Made by a program: the position numbers and the translations under genes. The notes under the pieces were generated by a model. That model was not told where the DNA came from. It worked only from the letters and a program-made list of their open reading frames with translations, and searched no databases. Of a stretch of 23,430 nt of DNA, positions 7,024-15,306 are shown piece by piece; the first letter of the stretch is position 1, and each line of letters starts with the position of its first letter. Source of the stretch: Candidatus Zixiibacteriota bacterium (GTDB lineage Bacteria > Zixibacteria > MSB-5A5 > GN15 > PGXB01); contig LS998015.1 in the NCBI GenBank assembly GCA_900498245.1, forward strand, positions 2,155,892 to 2,179,321, written 5' to 3'.

Positions 7024-7452
7024 CTATTCCGTTGATGGTTCCGCTGGCGCAGTCTGTTCTGCAGGAGATTCATCTGCAGGTGTTCCGGTCGCTCGCTTAA
7101 GTTCTTCGAGAAATGTCTTGGCCTCATCCTTATCGATCTTCTTATCTTTTAAAACATCCTGAAACATCGTGGCCAGGTTGCGGACTTCGTCGGCATGCAC
7201 TTTCTTTTCCTTAAGCGCCGTTTTGAAATCATCGCAGATTTTGTTCACGTCGTCCGCTGTATACCCTTCGGGCAGATCATTGAGAATATCCGTCTGTGCG
7301 GTATCGACCATCTTGGCCATGCTCCATTCCAATATGGCGTCCCGTTTCACATAGCAAACGACACTCATCGCCACAACCAGGACTAATATCACCGAAGCGA
7401 CAATCAAAGTGATCAGGCAACCCTTTGACATTCCTTTTTTTGGCTCTGACAT
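7024..7452 (-). CDS. Small single-pass membrane protein of unknown function
   Basis: Not recognised. The start chosen is ATG 7452, with AGGGAG six bases upstream, giving 142 residues; an ATG at 7494 has no ribosome binding site. The layout is a short basic N-terminus (MSEPKKGMSKG), one membrane segment at about residues 11-34, and then a mostly helical, charged domain with Asp/Glu/Lys-rich stretches (for example KEKKVHADEVRN, KDKKIDKDEAK), ending in a Pro/Ala/Glu-rich tail. The repeated 'KxKK(V/I)xxDE' spacing suggests two similar helical units. By the positive-inside rule the soluble part is probably periplasmic. It is the first gene after the promoter and precedes plsY and gpsA, which may hint at an envelope role. 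Confidence 0.8.
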   Translation of the reverse strand: MSEPKKGMSKGCLITLIVASVILVLVVAMSVVCYVKRDAILEWSMAKMVDTAQTDILNDLPEGYTADDVNKICDDFKTALKEKKVHADEVRNLATMFQDVLKDKKIDKDEAKTFLEELKRATGTPADESPAEQTAPAEPSTE

Positions 7453-7458
7453 CTCTCG

Positions 7459-7464
7459 CTCCCT
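7459..7464 (-). promoter_or_regulatory. Shine-Dalgarno deciding the membrane protein start
   Basis: AGGGAG lies six bases before the ATG at 7452 on the minus strand, whereas the longer ATG at 7494 is preceded only by AT-rich sequence. Confidence 0.65.
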
Positions 7465-7558
7465 CTCATCGGACCGCCGGAAGACGGCCGACATCTTTTA
7501 AGTTATTATGTTGCAGACCATTAATAGACAGATATAACACTATTGTTTAAGATTCGTA

Positions 7559-7587
7559 ATAATAGCCAATTCTTTTTCAAATTGCAA
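7559..7587 (-). promoter_or_regulatory. Sigma70-type promoter starting the plsY-gpsA transcript
   Basis: On the minus strand, TTGCAA (7587-7582) and TATTAT (7564-7559) are separated by 17 bases. The predicted start is near 7552, leaving about 100 bases of leader before the ATG at 7452. It lies directly beyond the super-operon terminator, in AT-rich DNA. Confidence 0.65.
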
Positions 7588-7591
7588 CCGG

Positions 7592-7623
7592 AATAAAAAA
7601 GCCCGGCAACGGTCGCCGGGCTT
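7592..7623 (-). terminator. Intrinsic terminator of the ribosomal super-operon
   Basis: On the minus strand the stem AAGCCCGGC/GCCGGGCTT (nine perfect pairs, arms 7615-7623 and 7599-7607) encloses a seven-base loop and runs into TTTTTTATT. It begins 24 bases past the rplQ stop codon. This is a textbook Rho-independent terminator for transcription coming from rplQ. Confidence 0.95.
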
Positions 7624-7646
7624 GATATTCAATTCGGATAAGGAAA

Positions 7647-8147
7647 CTATTCTTTGGTCTCTTCGGACTCCTTGGCCTTCTTCGCCTTTGATTTGCCGCC
7701 TTTACCTTTGCCGGTCTCGGCCGCAACCGCTTCCTTTTCCTTCTTCTTTTCGCCGCTCTTCTTCTTGCCCTTTTCCTTCTCAACTTTGGGCTTTTCGGTG
7801 AGTAATTCTACCACCGCCACCATCGCCCCATCGCCGCGGCGATGTCCCACTTTGGCCACTCGCGAGAAACCGGACGGCCGGTCCTTAAATTGGGGGATGA
7901 TTTCGGTAAAGAGCTTCTTCAGGGTCGCCCGATCCTTAATCGTCCGGGCCAGCTGGCGGCGCGCCGCTAGGGAGTCTTTCTTGGCTGTAACTATTATCCG
8001 GTCGATTCTCCTTCTCAACTCCTTGGCTCTGGCCTCGGTCGTTTCTATCATTCTCCCCGCCAGCAACGATGTTACCATATTGTCGAGCATCGCTTCCCGA
8101 TGTGGCCGTGGCCGGCTGAGTTTCTTTACTTTCATCTGATGTCGCAT
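7647..8147 (-). CDS. rplQ: 50S ribosomal protein L17 with Lys/Glu-rich tail
   Basis: A large-subunit protein near the polypeptide exit tunnel. The core (residues 1-116) has the family pattern: MRHQMKVKKLSRPRPHREAM, LLAGRMIETTEARAKELRR and GHRRGDGAMVAVVELL. Residues 117-166 form a low-complexity tail of Lys, Glu, Gly and Ala that is absent from typical L17 (about 115-130 residues). The start is ATG 8147 with GAGG eight bases upstream; it begins nine bases after rpoA. It is the last gene before the terminator, as usual for the alpha operon. Confidence 0.96.
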   Translation of the reverse strand: MRHQMKVKKLSRPRPHREAMLDNMVTSLLAGRMIETTEARAKELRRRIDRIIVTAKKDSLAARRQLARTIKDRATLKKLFTEIIPQFKDRPSGFSRVAKVGHRRGDGAMVAVVELLTEKPKVEKEKGKKKSGEKKKEKEAVAAETGKGKGGKSKAKKAKESEETKE

Positions 8148-8156
8148 GACAAACCT

Positions 8157-9134
8157 CTATGACTGCTCCTGATACTTGGCGATATCCATCCCGAATGATA
8201 ATCCCAGTTCCTCCAGAATGGCGTTCAATTCGTTCAATGATTTCCGACCGAAATTGCGGTACTTCAGCATATCCGATTCCGATTTGGAAACCAGTTCCGA
8301 TAATGTCTGGATATTGGCGGCGCGAAGGCAATTGGAGGAACGAACTGACAGTTCCAATTCATCCACTCTGGTCTTTAGCAACTGACGAATTCGCACCGTC
8401 TCTTCATCCTCGATTTTCTCTTCCGCAATCGGGATTTCCTCATCAATATGGATAAACATCTGCAGGTGATCCTTCAGGATCTTCGATCCATAGGAAAGGG
8501 CGTCTTCCGGCGTAATCGAGCCGTCCGTGGTTATTTCCAGGATCAGTCGATCATAGTCCGTTCTCTGCCCGACACGAGTATTTTCAACTTCGAAATTGAC
8601 TTTGATTACCGGCGAAAATAAGGCGTCCACGAAAACCGTCCCCGCAGGGGCGTCGGAGCGCTTATTCTGCTCCGCCACGACATAACCGCGCCCGGAATCG
8701 ACATCTATTTCCATCTTGAATTCTTTGTCTTCAACCAGTTCGGCAATAGGCAGATCGTTATTTAAAATCTCAATCTGCGGATCTCCCGCGAACATCCCGG
8801 CCGTTATTTTTCCCTTTTTACTCATCTTCAGCGTCAGGGTTTTCATTTCATCGGCCAGCATTCTCAGACGCATTTTCTTGACATTCAACACCAGTTCGGT
8901 GACATCTTCATATAAGCCCGGGATCGTGGAAAATTCATGCAGGGCCCCGTCGACACGCATCGACACGACCGCCGCACCCTGAATTGATGATAATAGCACC
9001 CGGCGCAGGGCGTTCCCCAGCGTTACGCCGAAACCGCGCTCCAGCGGTTCTACTATAAATCTCGAATAATTTTCAGTTGCCGAGGATTGATCGGAGACGA
9101 TTTCCTTGGGCATCTGTAAACTTTTCCATTTCAT
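8157..9134 (-). CDS. rpoA: DNA-directed RNA polymerase subunit alpha
   Basis: The assembly platform of RNA polymerase and a contact site for UP elements and activators. It has 325 residues, normal length. The N-terminal dimerisation domain shows VEPLERGFGVTLGNALRRVLLSS near residue 32 (two parts: VEPLERGFGVTLG and NALRRVLLSS). After an acidic linker (about residues 232-248) the C-terminal domain has ELSVRSSNCLRAANI and RNFGRKSLNELNAILEELG. The start is ATG 9134, beginning MKWKSLQMPKE as in many relatives, with AGGAGG ten bases upstream. It follows rpsD by 35 bases. Confidence 0.98.
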   Translation of the reverse strand: MKWKSLQMPKEIVSDQSSATENYSRFIVEPLERGFGVTLGNALRRVLLSSIQGAAVVSMRVDGALHEFSTIPGLYEDVTELVLNVKKMRLRMLADEMKTLTLKMSKKGKITAGMFAGDPQIEILNNDLPIAELVEDKEFKMEIDVDSGRGYVVAEQNKRSDAPAGTVFVDALFSPVIKVNFEVENTRVGQRTDYDRLILEITTDGSITPEDALSYGSKILKDHLQMFIHIDEEIPIAEEKIEDEETVRIRQLLKTRVDELELSVRSSNCLRAANIQTLSELVSKSESDMLKYRNFGRKSLNELNAILEELGLSFGMDIAKYQEQS

Positions 9135-9169
9135 ATGATAAAAGCCTCCTGATACGGCGGATCTTATTC

Positions 9170-9799
9170 CTACTTAGAATAAAGTTCCACGATCAATTGT
9201 TCATTGGCCGTTAAAGGAATGTCCTGGCGCTTCGGATATTCCAGGAGTTCCCCTTCTAACGCGGCTTTGTTCAGCCGCAACCAGGCGATCTGTTCCGTCT
9301 GGCCGAATTCCTTAAGGGCCCCATGAATTATGTCAAGATTCTTTGACTTATCCCGCACTTTAATGATGTCATTCGGTTTTATCTGAAAGGAAGGGACGTC
9401 CACTATCTTGCCGTTAACGGAAAAATGACGGTGCCGAACCAGTTGCCGGGCCGCCTTACGCGACGGGGCGAAGCCGAGTCGATAAACGATATTATCAAAG
9501 CGGCACTCCAGTATGCGCAACAGCTGTTCGCCGGTCACGCCCGTCTGCCGTTCCGCCTTTTCGAAATAATTACTGAACTGCTTTTCCAGAATCCCGTAGA
9601 TCCGGCGGACCTTCTGCTTTTCCCTCAGCTGCTTGCCATAGTTGGAGACCTTGTAACGCATTGTCTGGCCGTGCTGGCCGGGTGCGAAATTCCTCCGTTC
9701 GATGGCGCATTTATCGGTCATGCAGCGATGCCCTTTCAAAAAGAGCTTCTCGCCTTCACGACGGCACAATTTGCAGTTTGCATCACGATACCGAGCCAT
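9170..9799 (-). CDS. rpsD: 30S ribosomal protein S4, zinc-binding form
   Basis: A primary 16S rRNA-binding and assembly protein. It has 209 residues. The N-terminus keeps the full zinc site, C9 and C12 (CKLC), then C26 and C31, making this the 'C+' form. The S4 RNA-binding domain follows: [25 protein letters not shown] around residue 96 ([13 protein letters not shown], then [12 protein letters not shown]) and [13 protein letters not shown]. The start is ATG 9799 with TAGGAG seven bases upstream. In many bacteria S4 represses its own operon; no target structure was identified here. Confidence 0.98.
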   Translation of the reverse strand: MARYRDANCKLCRREGEKLFLKGHRCMTDKCAIERRNFAPGQHGQTMRYKVSNYGKQLREKQKVRRIYGILEKQFSNYFEKAERQTGVTGEQLLRILECRFDNIVYRLGFAPSRKAARQLVRHRHFSVNGKIVDVPSFQIKPNDIIKVRDKSKNLDIIHGALKEFGQTEQIAWLRLNKAALEGELLEYPKRQDIPLTANEQLIVELYSK

Positions 9800-9842
9800 A
9801 TTACTCCTAACAATTCCTCGATTCTATTTCCCGATTACAGTC

Positions 9843-10238
9843 CTAGACCCGACGCCGTTTGGGAGGGCGGCAGCCGTTGTGGGGAATCGGGGTAACGTCC
9901 TTGATGGCCGTTATTTCCAGCCCGGCCGCTGAGAGGGAGCGGATGGCGGCCTCGCGGCCCGCCCCGGGTCCTTTTACCCAAACTTCCACTTTGCGCAATC
10001 CCAAATCCATCGCTTCTTTGGCGCTGCTCTGCGAGGCCAGCTGGGCCGCGAAAGGCGTCGACTTCTTCGAACCCTTGAAACCCACTTTCCCCGCCGAGGC
10101 CCACGAAATAGCGTGGCCCTGCAGATCGGTTATGGTAACTACTGTATTATTGAAGGTCGCTTTGATATGGGCAATCCCGTTCGATTCGATTCTGCCCAGG
10201 CGCTTCTTCGCTTTCGGTTTCTTCTTTTCTTCAGCCAT
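9843..10238 (-). CDS. rpsK: 30S ribosomal protein S11
   Basis: A platform protein of the small subunit, contacting 16S rRNA near the E site. It has 131 residues. After a basic N-terminus ([16 protein letters not shown]) come the family blocks [29 protein letters not shown]-like (here [19 protein letters not shown]), [13 protein letters not shown] and the C-terminal [16 protein letters not shown]. The start is ATG 10238, 18 bases after rpsM. Confidence 0.98.
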   Translation of the reverse strand: MAEEKKKPKAKKRLGRIESNGIAHIKATFNNTVVTITDLQGHAISWASAGKVGFKGSKKSTPFAAQLASQSSAKEAMDLGLRKVEVWVKGPGAGREAAIRSLSAAGLEITAIKDVTPIPHNGCRPPKRRRV

Positions 10239-10256
10239 TCTCTACCTCTTGATACT

Positions 10257-10640
10257 CTACTTCTTTGCTATCGCTTTTTTCTTGCCGGCGACCGTCTTGC
10301 GCGGACCCTTCCGCGTCCGGGCATTGGTCTTCGTCCGCTGCCCGCGGACCGGCAAACCGCGGCGATGCCTCAATCCGCGATAGCATCCGATATCGATAAG
10401 ACGCTTGATGCTCATCGATACCTCGCTCCGCAGAGAACCCTCTACTTTAAACTCATTCTCGATGGCGCTGCGGAGTTTGGAAACTTCCTCTTCCGTCAGT
10501 TTGTTCACCCGCGTATCCGGGCTGATTCCTGTTATCTCCAGGATTCTTCGGGCCGAGGGATGGCCGATTCCATAAATATACGTCAGTCCTACTTCTATCC
10601 GTTTATCTCGGGGTAGGTCGACACCTGCTATACGTGCCAA
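10257..10640 (-). CDS. rpsM: 30S ribosomal protein S13
   Basis: A head protein that forms bridges to the large subunit and touches P-site tRNA. It has 127 residues. The family start [14 protein letters not shown] is followed by [16 protein letters not shown], then [28 protein letters not shown] and a Lys-rich tail. The start codon is TTG (10640), not ATG: an AGGAGG lies four to five bases upstream and the protein N-terminus matches the family exactly from this codon. It lies about 30 bases after rpmJ. Confidence 0.97.
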   Translation of the reverse strand: MARIAGVDLPRDKRIEVGLTYIYGIGHPSARRILEITGISPDTRVNKLTEEEVSKLRSAIENEFKVEGSLRSEVSMSIKRLIDIGCYRGLRHRRGLPVRGQRTKTNARTRKGPRKTVAGKKKAIAKK

Positions 10641-10645
10641 AACAA

Positions 10646-10651
10646 CCTCCT
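10646..10651 (-). promoter_or_regulatory. Strong Shine-Dalgarno for the TTG start of rpsM
   Basis: AGGAGG on the minus strand, directly upstream of the TTG at 10640. A near-perfect anti-16S match may offset the weak start codon. Confidence 0.8.
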
Positions 10652-10670
10652 CTTAAAACCAATTATTTTC

Positions 10671-10787
10671 TTATCCCTGGCGCTGTTTATGATTCGGATT
10701 CTTGCTGCAAATGACCCGGATCACGCCCTGTCTCTTGATGATCTTGCAGTGCTCGCAGCGCTTCTTAATCGAGGAACGCACTTTCAT
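10671..10787 (-). CDS. rpmJ: 50S ribosomal protein L36, zinc form
   Basis: A 38-residue protein read between infA and rpsM, its usual place. It begins [20 protein letters not shown] and ends NPNHKQRQG. The zinc ligands C11, C14, C27 and H33 are all present, so this is the 'C+' form, with a single L36 rather than the zinc-free paralogue. The ATG is at 10787 and the stop TAA at 10673-10671. GAGTG upstream is a modest ribosome binding site. Confidence 0.96.
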   Translation of the reverse strand: MKVRSSIKKRCEHCKIIKRQGVIRVICSKNPNHKQRQG

Positions 10788-10815
10788 ATATTCACTCTTT
10801 CTGTGTCAGGCTTTC

Positions 10816-11034
10816 TTATTTGTAACGATACACTATCCGGCCGCGCGTCAGATCATACGGCGACAATTCCAGCGTCACCCGATCCCCCGGCAATATCTTG
10901 ATGAAATGCATCCGCATCTTACCCGAGATATGAGCCAGAACCACATGACCGTTATCCAATTCCACCTTGAACATGGCATTCGGGAGAGGCTCTAAAACCT
11001 TTCCCTCAACCTGTATGGTATCCTCTTTTGCCAT
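10816..11034 (-). CDS. infA: Translation initiation factor IF-1
   Basis: An OB-fold protein that binds the A site of the 30S subunit during initiation. It has 72 residues, the exact family length. It begins [20 protein letters not shown], keeps [20 protein letters not shown] and [16 protein letters not shown], and ends VYRYK. The start is ATG 11034, eight bases past the map stop. The map-infA-rpmJ order is the common one in Gram-positives and many Gram-negative phyla. Confidence 0.98.
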   Translation of the reverse strand: MAKEDTIQVEGKVLEPLPNAMFKVELDNGHVVLAHISGKMRMHFIKILPGDRVTLELSPYDLTRGRIVYRYK

Positions 11035-11042
11035 TTATTCCT

Positions 11043-11798
11043 TCAACTTACCGTCAAAATGTCCGCACCGTCTTCCCTGACCGCCACGGTGTGTTCGAAA
11101 TGCGCCGATGCTGATCCATCTGCCGTGACAATTGTCCACCCGTCCGGTTTTGTCAAAACTTTGTAATCGCCTATATTTACCATCGGTTCGATCGCCAGGA
11201 CCATCCCTTTGTCCAGCACCGGACCTTCATTGGCCGAACCGAAATTCGGAATTTGAGGATCCTCATGCATCGCTCGCCCGATTCCGTGTCCCACCAGATC
11301 CCGAACTACCGAGAAACCTTCCGCTTCCGCTACACCCTGCACGGTCGACGAAATCACCCCCAGTTTCGTTCCCGCTTTCACCTTTGCCAGGGCCGCCTCC
11401 AGAGAACGCTTCGTGACATCCAAAAGTTTCCGCTTTTCCGCGGAAATCTCGCCCACCGGGAAGGTCGCCGCCGAATCACCGTAGTATCCGTCCACAATGG
11501 CGCCCAGATCGACCGAGACAATCTGCCCTTCCATCAGGACCCTTTTGCCGGGGATTCCGTGCACCACCTCGTCATCGATCGAAATACAGGCCGTGGCCGG
11601 GTAACCCCGATATCCCTTGAAGGCCGGCTTGGCTCCAACTGAGTTTATATAATCCTCAGCCAGAAGATCCAGCTCCTTGGTTGTGACACCGGGATGAATA
11701 TTTTTTTCCATCAACTTCAATGTATCAGCCACGACTTTTCCGGCCCGCCGCATGATTTCGATCTGGGCGTCCGACTTTTTTATTATTAACTCAGGCAA
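11043..11798 (-). CDS. map: Methionine aminopeptidase, type I
   Basis: Removes the initiator Met from new proteins. It has 251 residues. The metal ligands are in place: D97 (VSVDLGAIVDG), D108 (GYYGDSAATFPVG), H171 (VGHGIGRAMHEDP), E204 (LAIEPM) and E235 (SAHFEHTVAV); H80 (VVHGIPG) is the substrate-side His. The start is a TTG at 11798 inside the end of adk (8-base overlap); it gives PELIIKKSDAQIEIMRRAG, matching the family N-terminus, whereas the next ATG would delete it. GGAAG lies just upstream. Coupling to adk is likely. Confidence 0.96.
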   Translation of the reverse strand: MPELIIKKSDAQIEIMRRAGKVVADTLKLMEKNIHPGVTTKELDLLAEDYINSVGAKPAFKGYRGYPATACISIDDEVVHGIPGKRVLMEGQIVSVDLGAIVDGYYGDSAATFPVGEISAEKRKLLDVTKRSLEAALAKVKAGTKLGVISSTVQGVAEAEGFSVVRDLVGHGIGRAMHEDPQIPNFGSANEGPVLDKGMVLAIEPMVNIGDYKVLTKPDGWTIVTADGSASAHFEHTVAVREDGADILTVS

Positions 11799-12444
11799 CT
11801 TCTTCCAAAACTTTCAGCAAACGCTCCGTGACCCCGTCCGGGCCACCCCCGTTCCCGGGGACATCCCGCAGTATCGATTCCTTCTTATAGAAAGCGACAA
11901 TGGGAGAAGTCTGCTTTTTATATACATCCAGCCGCTTCCGGACAACCTCTTCCTCATCATCCGGCCGGCGCAACAATTTCGTTCCATCGAGATCGCACAG
12001 ACCGTCCCGTTTAGGAAGCTGCATCGGATAATTATACCCGGCATTACACTTAGGGCAATAAAACCGGCCCGATAATCTTTTGATTACCTCTTCATCCGAG
12101 ACCGACAGCAAAATCGAACGATCGATACTTTTATTGTGCTTCTCTAACATCATTTTCAGCGCTTCCGCCTGAGGAATGGTCCTCGGAAATCCGTCCAGAA
12201 TAAATCCGCCGTTTAAAAAGCCGGTCTGCAGTTTTTCCTCAATCAATCCGATAATGAGATCATCCGGGACCAAACTGCCCGTTTCCATATATTTTTGAGC
12301 CTTTTTCCCCAATTCCGTTCCATCCTTCACCGCTTCACGCAACAGGTCGCCGGTCGAGAGATGCAAAAGTCCCAGTCGCTGCGATATCCGCTTGGCCTGG
12401 GTGCCTTTGCCCGACCCGGGAGGGCCCAAAAACACCAGATTCAT
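11791..12444 (-). CDS. adk: Adenylate kinase, zinc-LID form
   Basis: Interconverts ATP + AMP and 2 ADP. It has 217 residues from the ATG at 12444. The P-loop is GPPGSGKGT (residues 7-15) and the AMP-binding DGFPRT is near residue 84. The long LID carries a zinc site, C130, C133, C150 and D153, the same Cys3Asp arrangement known from Bacillus-type enzymes. The ATG overlaps the secY stop (TGATG), and GGGAG lies about nine bases upstream. A TTG one codon earlier is not needed. Its place between secY and map is conserved in many phyla. Confidence 0.98.
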   Translation of the reverse strand: MNLVFLGPPGSGKGTQAKRISQRLGLLHLSTGDLLREAVKDGTELGKKAQKYMETGSLVPDDLIIGLIEEKLQTGFLNGGFILDGFPRTIPQAEALKMMLEKHNKSIDRSILLSVSDEEVIKRLSGRFYCPKCNAGYNYPMQLPKRDGLCDLDGTKLLRRPDDEEEVVRKRLDVYKKQTSPIVAFYKKESILRDVPGNGGGPDGVTERLLKVLEEVA

Positions 12445-13751
12445 CAATACGATCTCCCGCGAATCTTTCCTTTCTTCATAAATCCGTCATAATGACGCAT
12501 CAACAAATGAGACTCCACCTGCTGCAAAGTATCCAGCGCCACCCCGACCACAATCAGAAGACTGGTGCCGCCGAAATAGAAATTTACACCCATCTGGCCG
12601 ATTAGGACCGACGGTAATATCGCTATCAGAGCGAAGAAAATCGAACCCGGCAAGGTGATGCGAGTCAGAATTCTTTCAATATGCTCCGCGGTCTTCTTTC
12701 CCGGACGAATACCCGGTATAAAGCCGCCGTTCTTGCGCATATTGTCCGCGATATCGATCGGGTTGAAAACAATCGCGGTATAGAAATATCCGAAAAAGAT
12801 AATTATCAGGCCGTAAATAAACGAATAGGTGAAACCGCCCGGGCGGAGCCAGTTCGAAACCACGTTGGTAACCCAATCCGTATTGGGAAACAGCGTCTGC
12901 ACCGTGGCGGGCAAAAACATTACGGATTGCGCGAAAATAATCGGAATAACGCCCGCCGCATTCACCGATAACGGCAAATGGGTGGTCGCGCCGCCGTAAA
13001 TTCTCCGACCCACGATTTTGCGCGGATACTGCACCGGCACTTTCCGCTGCGCCCGCGTCACCAGAATAACCGCCGCCACGATCGCAATCATCGACACCAC
13101 CATCACCGCTTCGGTGAAAATGGAGCGCGTTCCATACCAGAGGTACTGCATTTCTTCGATAACCGCCTCAGGGAAACGGGCCACGATGCCGATGAAAATT
13201 ATCAGCGAAATACCGTTCCCGATACCCCGCTCGGTAATCTGCTCACCCAGCCACATGATAAAGATCGTGCCGCAGGTGAAGGTCAGCATCGTCAGGGCGA
13301 TAAACTCGCCGTAGGGCATATAGACAATCTTGACGCCGCCGACTTCCATGGTCGACAGAAACTGCGCCGTCCCGAACGCCTGCAGGGCCGCGATTAAAAC
13401 TGTCAGATAGCGCGTATATTGCGTGATTTTGCGCCGTCCTTCTTCCCCTTCTCGCTGTAATCTCTGCAGGTACGGCACCACCGCTCCCAATAACTGCAAC
13501 ATAATCGATGCGGAAATGTACGGCATGATACCGAGAGCGAAAATCGTCGCCTGACGGAAGGCCCCGCCGGCAAACATGTCAAGCAATCCGAATATCGTGT
13601 CGCCTTTGAGGGCTTGCGCCACCAGCGCCCCGTCGACTCCCGGAGTCGGAATATGACCCCCGATACGATACACCACCAGAAGACCGAACGTGAAAAAAAT
13701 TCGCTTCCGGAGTTCCTCAATCTTGAAAATCGATTGGAAGGTGTTTAGCAC
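12444..13751 (-). CDS. secY: Protein translocase subunit SecY
   Basis: The channel of the Sec translocon in the inner membrane. It has 435 residues and about ten membrane segments. Landmarks: the N-terminal IEELRKRIFFTFGLL, the plug region GGHIPTPGVD, the cytosolic loop QRKVPVQYPRK with RRIYGGATTHLPL, then a GFIPGIRPGKKT loop, and a C-terminal HYDGFMKKGKIRGRSY. The start is GTG 13751, adjoining the rplO stop (TAA-GTG) with GAGGTGG five bases upstream. Its mRNA is probably translated by coupling to rplO. Confidence 0.98.
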   Translation of the reverse strand: MLNTFQSIFKIEELRKRIFFTFGLLVVYRIGGHIPTPGVDGALVAQALKGDTIFGLLDMFAGGAFRQATIFALGIMPYISASIMLQLLGAVVPYLQRLQREGEEGRRKITQYTRYLTVLIAALQAFGTAQFLSTMEVGGVKIVYMPYGEFIALTMLTFTCGTIFIMWLGEQITERGIGNGISLIIFIGIVARFPEAVIEEMQYLWYGTRSIFTEAVMVVSMIAIVAAVILVTRAQRKVPVQYPRKIVGRRIYGGATTHLPLSVNAAGVIPIIFAQSVMFLPATVQTLFPNTDWVTNVVSNWLRPGGFTYSFIYGLIIIFFGYFYTAIVFNPIDIADNMRKNGGFIPGIRPGKKTAEHIERILTRITLPGSIFFALIAILPSVLIGQMGVNFYFGGTSLLIVVGVALDTLQQVESHLLMRHYDGFMKKGKIRGRSY

Positions 13752-14204
13752 TTATACCACCTCGGCTTTTCCGCCGGCCGCCTGTATCTTCTCAGCGGCC
13801 GATTTGGAAAACGCCGCCGCCTTAACATGCCAAGCCGCCTCAACCTTGCCCGAGCCCAGAATCTTGACGGGCAAGCGCGTCGATTTTATGATTCCCAGTT
13901 CCTTTAATGTCTCCGAGGTGATTTCTCCCGCCGGACACTTTCCCAGCACCGACAAATTTACCACCTGGTACTCTTCCCTGAATATATTTTTAAAACCTCG
14001 CTTCGGCGCCCGACGCTGCAACGGCATCTGTCCGCCCTCGGACCAATTCTTGACATTGGCCTTTCCGCCGGAGCGGGCCTTCTGGCCTTTATGACCGCGG
14101 CCCGAAGTCTTGCCCATACCGCTTCCCGGACCGCGTCCGAGACGCTTGCGGTAATGGGTGGCTCCGGCCGGGGGTCTTAATTCCGATAATTTGATTGGTG
14201 CCAT
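13752..14204 (-). CDS. rplO: 50S ribosomal protein L15
   Basis: A 23S rRNA-binding assembly protein. It has 150 residues. It begins [20 protein letters not shown], then [20 protein letters not shown] and [20 protein letters not shown], the Gly-rich extended tail typical of L15, and [13 protein letters not shown]. The globular C-terminal half is intact ([15 protein letters not shown]). Its ATG overlaps the rpmD stop by one base (TAATG), and its own stop adjoins the secY start. Confidence 0.97.
   Translation of the reverse strand: MAPIKLSELRPPAGATHYRKRLGRGPGSGMGKTSGRGHKGQKARSGGKANVKNWSEGGQMPLQRRAPKRGFKNIFREEYQVVNLSVLGKCPAGEITSETLKELGIIKSTRLPVKILGSGKVEAAWHVKAAAFSKSAAEKIQAAGGKAEVV
13757..13763 (-). 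promoter_or_regulatory. Shine-Dalgarno for the GTG start of secY
   Basis: GAGGTGG on the minus strand lies within the last codons of rplO, five bases before the GTG at 13751. It supports this start. Confidence 0.7.
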
Positions 14205-14389
14205 TACTCTTCAACCTTTTCACATTTTACTAAATGTTGCACCGCCTTCACCATTCCGCGTATCTGAGGGGTGTCGTTATGCACCACCGTCCGATGCAGT
14301 TTCCCCAGGCCCAATGCGGTGATGGTTCTCTTCTGCACTTCCGGTCTATCGATAGTGCTGTGAATCTGGGTTATTTTTAATTTTGCCAT
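14204..14389 (-). CDS. rpmD: 50S ribosomal protein L30
   Basis: A 61-residue large-subunit protein. It begins [20 protein letters not shown] and keeps [20 protein letters not shown] and [18 protein letters not shown], the complete family. The start is ATG 14389, 21 bases after rpsE. The stop overlaps the rplO start. Presence of L30 separates this lineage from groups that have lost it. Confidence 0.97.
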   Translation of the reverse strand: MAKLKITQIHSTIDRPEVQKRTITALGLGKLHRTVVHNDTPQIRGMVKAVQHLVKCEKVEE

Positions 14390-14410
14390 TCTAAAACCTC
14401 GTCTTCAGAC

Positions 14411-14896
14411 TCAACCCTGGTTACGATAATCCTGCTGTTCCTCGCGGGTGCGCAATTCCAGGAGTCCGTTCAGGGTCGCCTTAACCACATTATGAGGATT
14501 GCGGCTGCCAAGCGCCTTGGTCAATACATCCTGAATCCCGGCCGATTCCAAAACTGCCCGAACCGGGCCCCCGGCGATCACACCTGTTCCCGGCGATGCC
14601 GGCTTCAATACTACCGTCGAGGCCCCGTAACGTCCCAGCACCTGGTGCGGAATCGTGCCTTCCGGAGTTATGGTTACTCTCACCATTGCTTTACGGGCCG
14701 CTTCCGTCCCCTTACGGATTGCTTCGGATACTTCCGACGCCTTTCCCAGGCCAATGCCGACCCGGCCGTTCCTCTGACCGACAGCCACCAACGCGGTAAA
14801 ACTGAAACGGCGGCCGCCTTTAACCACCTTCGCCACGCGATTGACGTGGACAATTCTTTCCTCAAAATCGAGGTTTTCCATTTCTAATCGAGCCAA
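14411..14896 (-). CDS. rpsE: 30S ribosomal protein S5
   Basis: A protein at the mRNA entry and decoding region that influences fidelity. It has 161 residues. Family blocks: [78 protein letters not shown] and [15 protein letters not shown]. The start taken is TTG 14896, which has ATGAGGT correctly spaced; an ATG five codons later (14881) has none. Start choice only affects the first five residues (MARLE). It follows rplR by 19 bases. Confidence 0.96.
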   Translation of the reverse strand: MARLEMENLDFEERIVHVNRVAKVVKGGRRFSFTALVAVGQRNGRVGIGLGKASEVSEAIRKGTEAARKAMVRVTITPEGTIPHQVLGRYGASTVVLKPASPGTGVIAGGPVRAVLESAGIQDVLTKALGSRNPHNVVKATLNGLLELRTREEQQDYRNQG

Positions 14897-14901
14897 GTTT
14901 T

Positions 14902-14908
14902 ACCTCAT
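14902..14908 (-). promoter_or_regulatory. Shine-Dalgarno deciding the TTG start of rpsE
   Basis: ATGAGGT on the minus strand places its GAGG core six bases before the TTG at 14896. The rival ATG at 14881 has only AT-rich sequence before it. Confidence 0.65.
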
Positions 14909-14915
14909 CCGAAAT

Positions 14916-15290
14916 TTAAAATTCCAAACCGGCCTTGCGCACCGCCTCGGCCAGCGCCTTGACACGGCCATGGTAGAGATTGCGGTTCCTGTCAAAAGCC
15001 ACCTTCTTTATCCCTTTAGCCAACGCCTGCGATGCAATGGTCTCCCCCACCAGCACCGCTACCTGCGTCTTCTTCATTTTCTTCGCCGTAATCTTTTCGG
15101 CGACATCCTTGACCAGTGATGATGCCCCGGCCAGAGTCACCTTCTTCTCATCGTCGATAATCTGAGCGTAAATATGTTTCAACGATTTCGCCACCGTCAG
15201 ACGCGGCCGATCCGAGGTCCCCACTACCCGGCCCCGGACCCGCGCTTTCCGCTTGGCGGCTTTTCTTTTCTTTATATCATGCTTAATCAT
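14916..15290 (-). CDS. rplR: 50S ribosomal protein L18
   Basis: A 5S rRNA-binding protein of the central protuberance. It has 124 residues. The basic N-terminus (MIKHDIKKRKAAKRKARVRG) leads into RPRLTVAKSLKHIYAQIIDD, then AALVGETIA-like VAVLVGETIASQALAKGIKK and the C-terminal FDRNRNLYHGRVKALAEAVR with GLEF, all family marks. The start is ATG 15290, 16 bases after rplF. Confidence 0.97.
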   Translation of the reverse strand: MIKHDIKKRKAAKRKARVRGRVVGTSDRPRLTVAKSLKHIYAQIIDDEKKVTLAGASSLVKDVAEKITAKKMKKTQVAVLVGETIASQALAKGIKKVAFDRNRNLYHGRVKALAEAVRKAGLEF

Positions 15291-15306
15291 ATTGCGTCAC
15301 CAGCCT

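Noticed and set aside
7744-7800. Possible simple repeat or recoding site in the Lys/Glu-rich codons of rplQ
   Set aside because: The repeated AAG/GAG-type codons follow from the amino acid composition. No slippery site with a nearby structure or alternative frame product was seen.
7654-8139. Plus-strand open frame of 161 codons opposite rplQ
   Set aside because: It is the antisense of L17; its Phe/Ser/Pro richness is simply the complement of the Lys/Glu-rich L17 tail. No start signal is seen.
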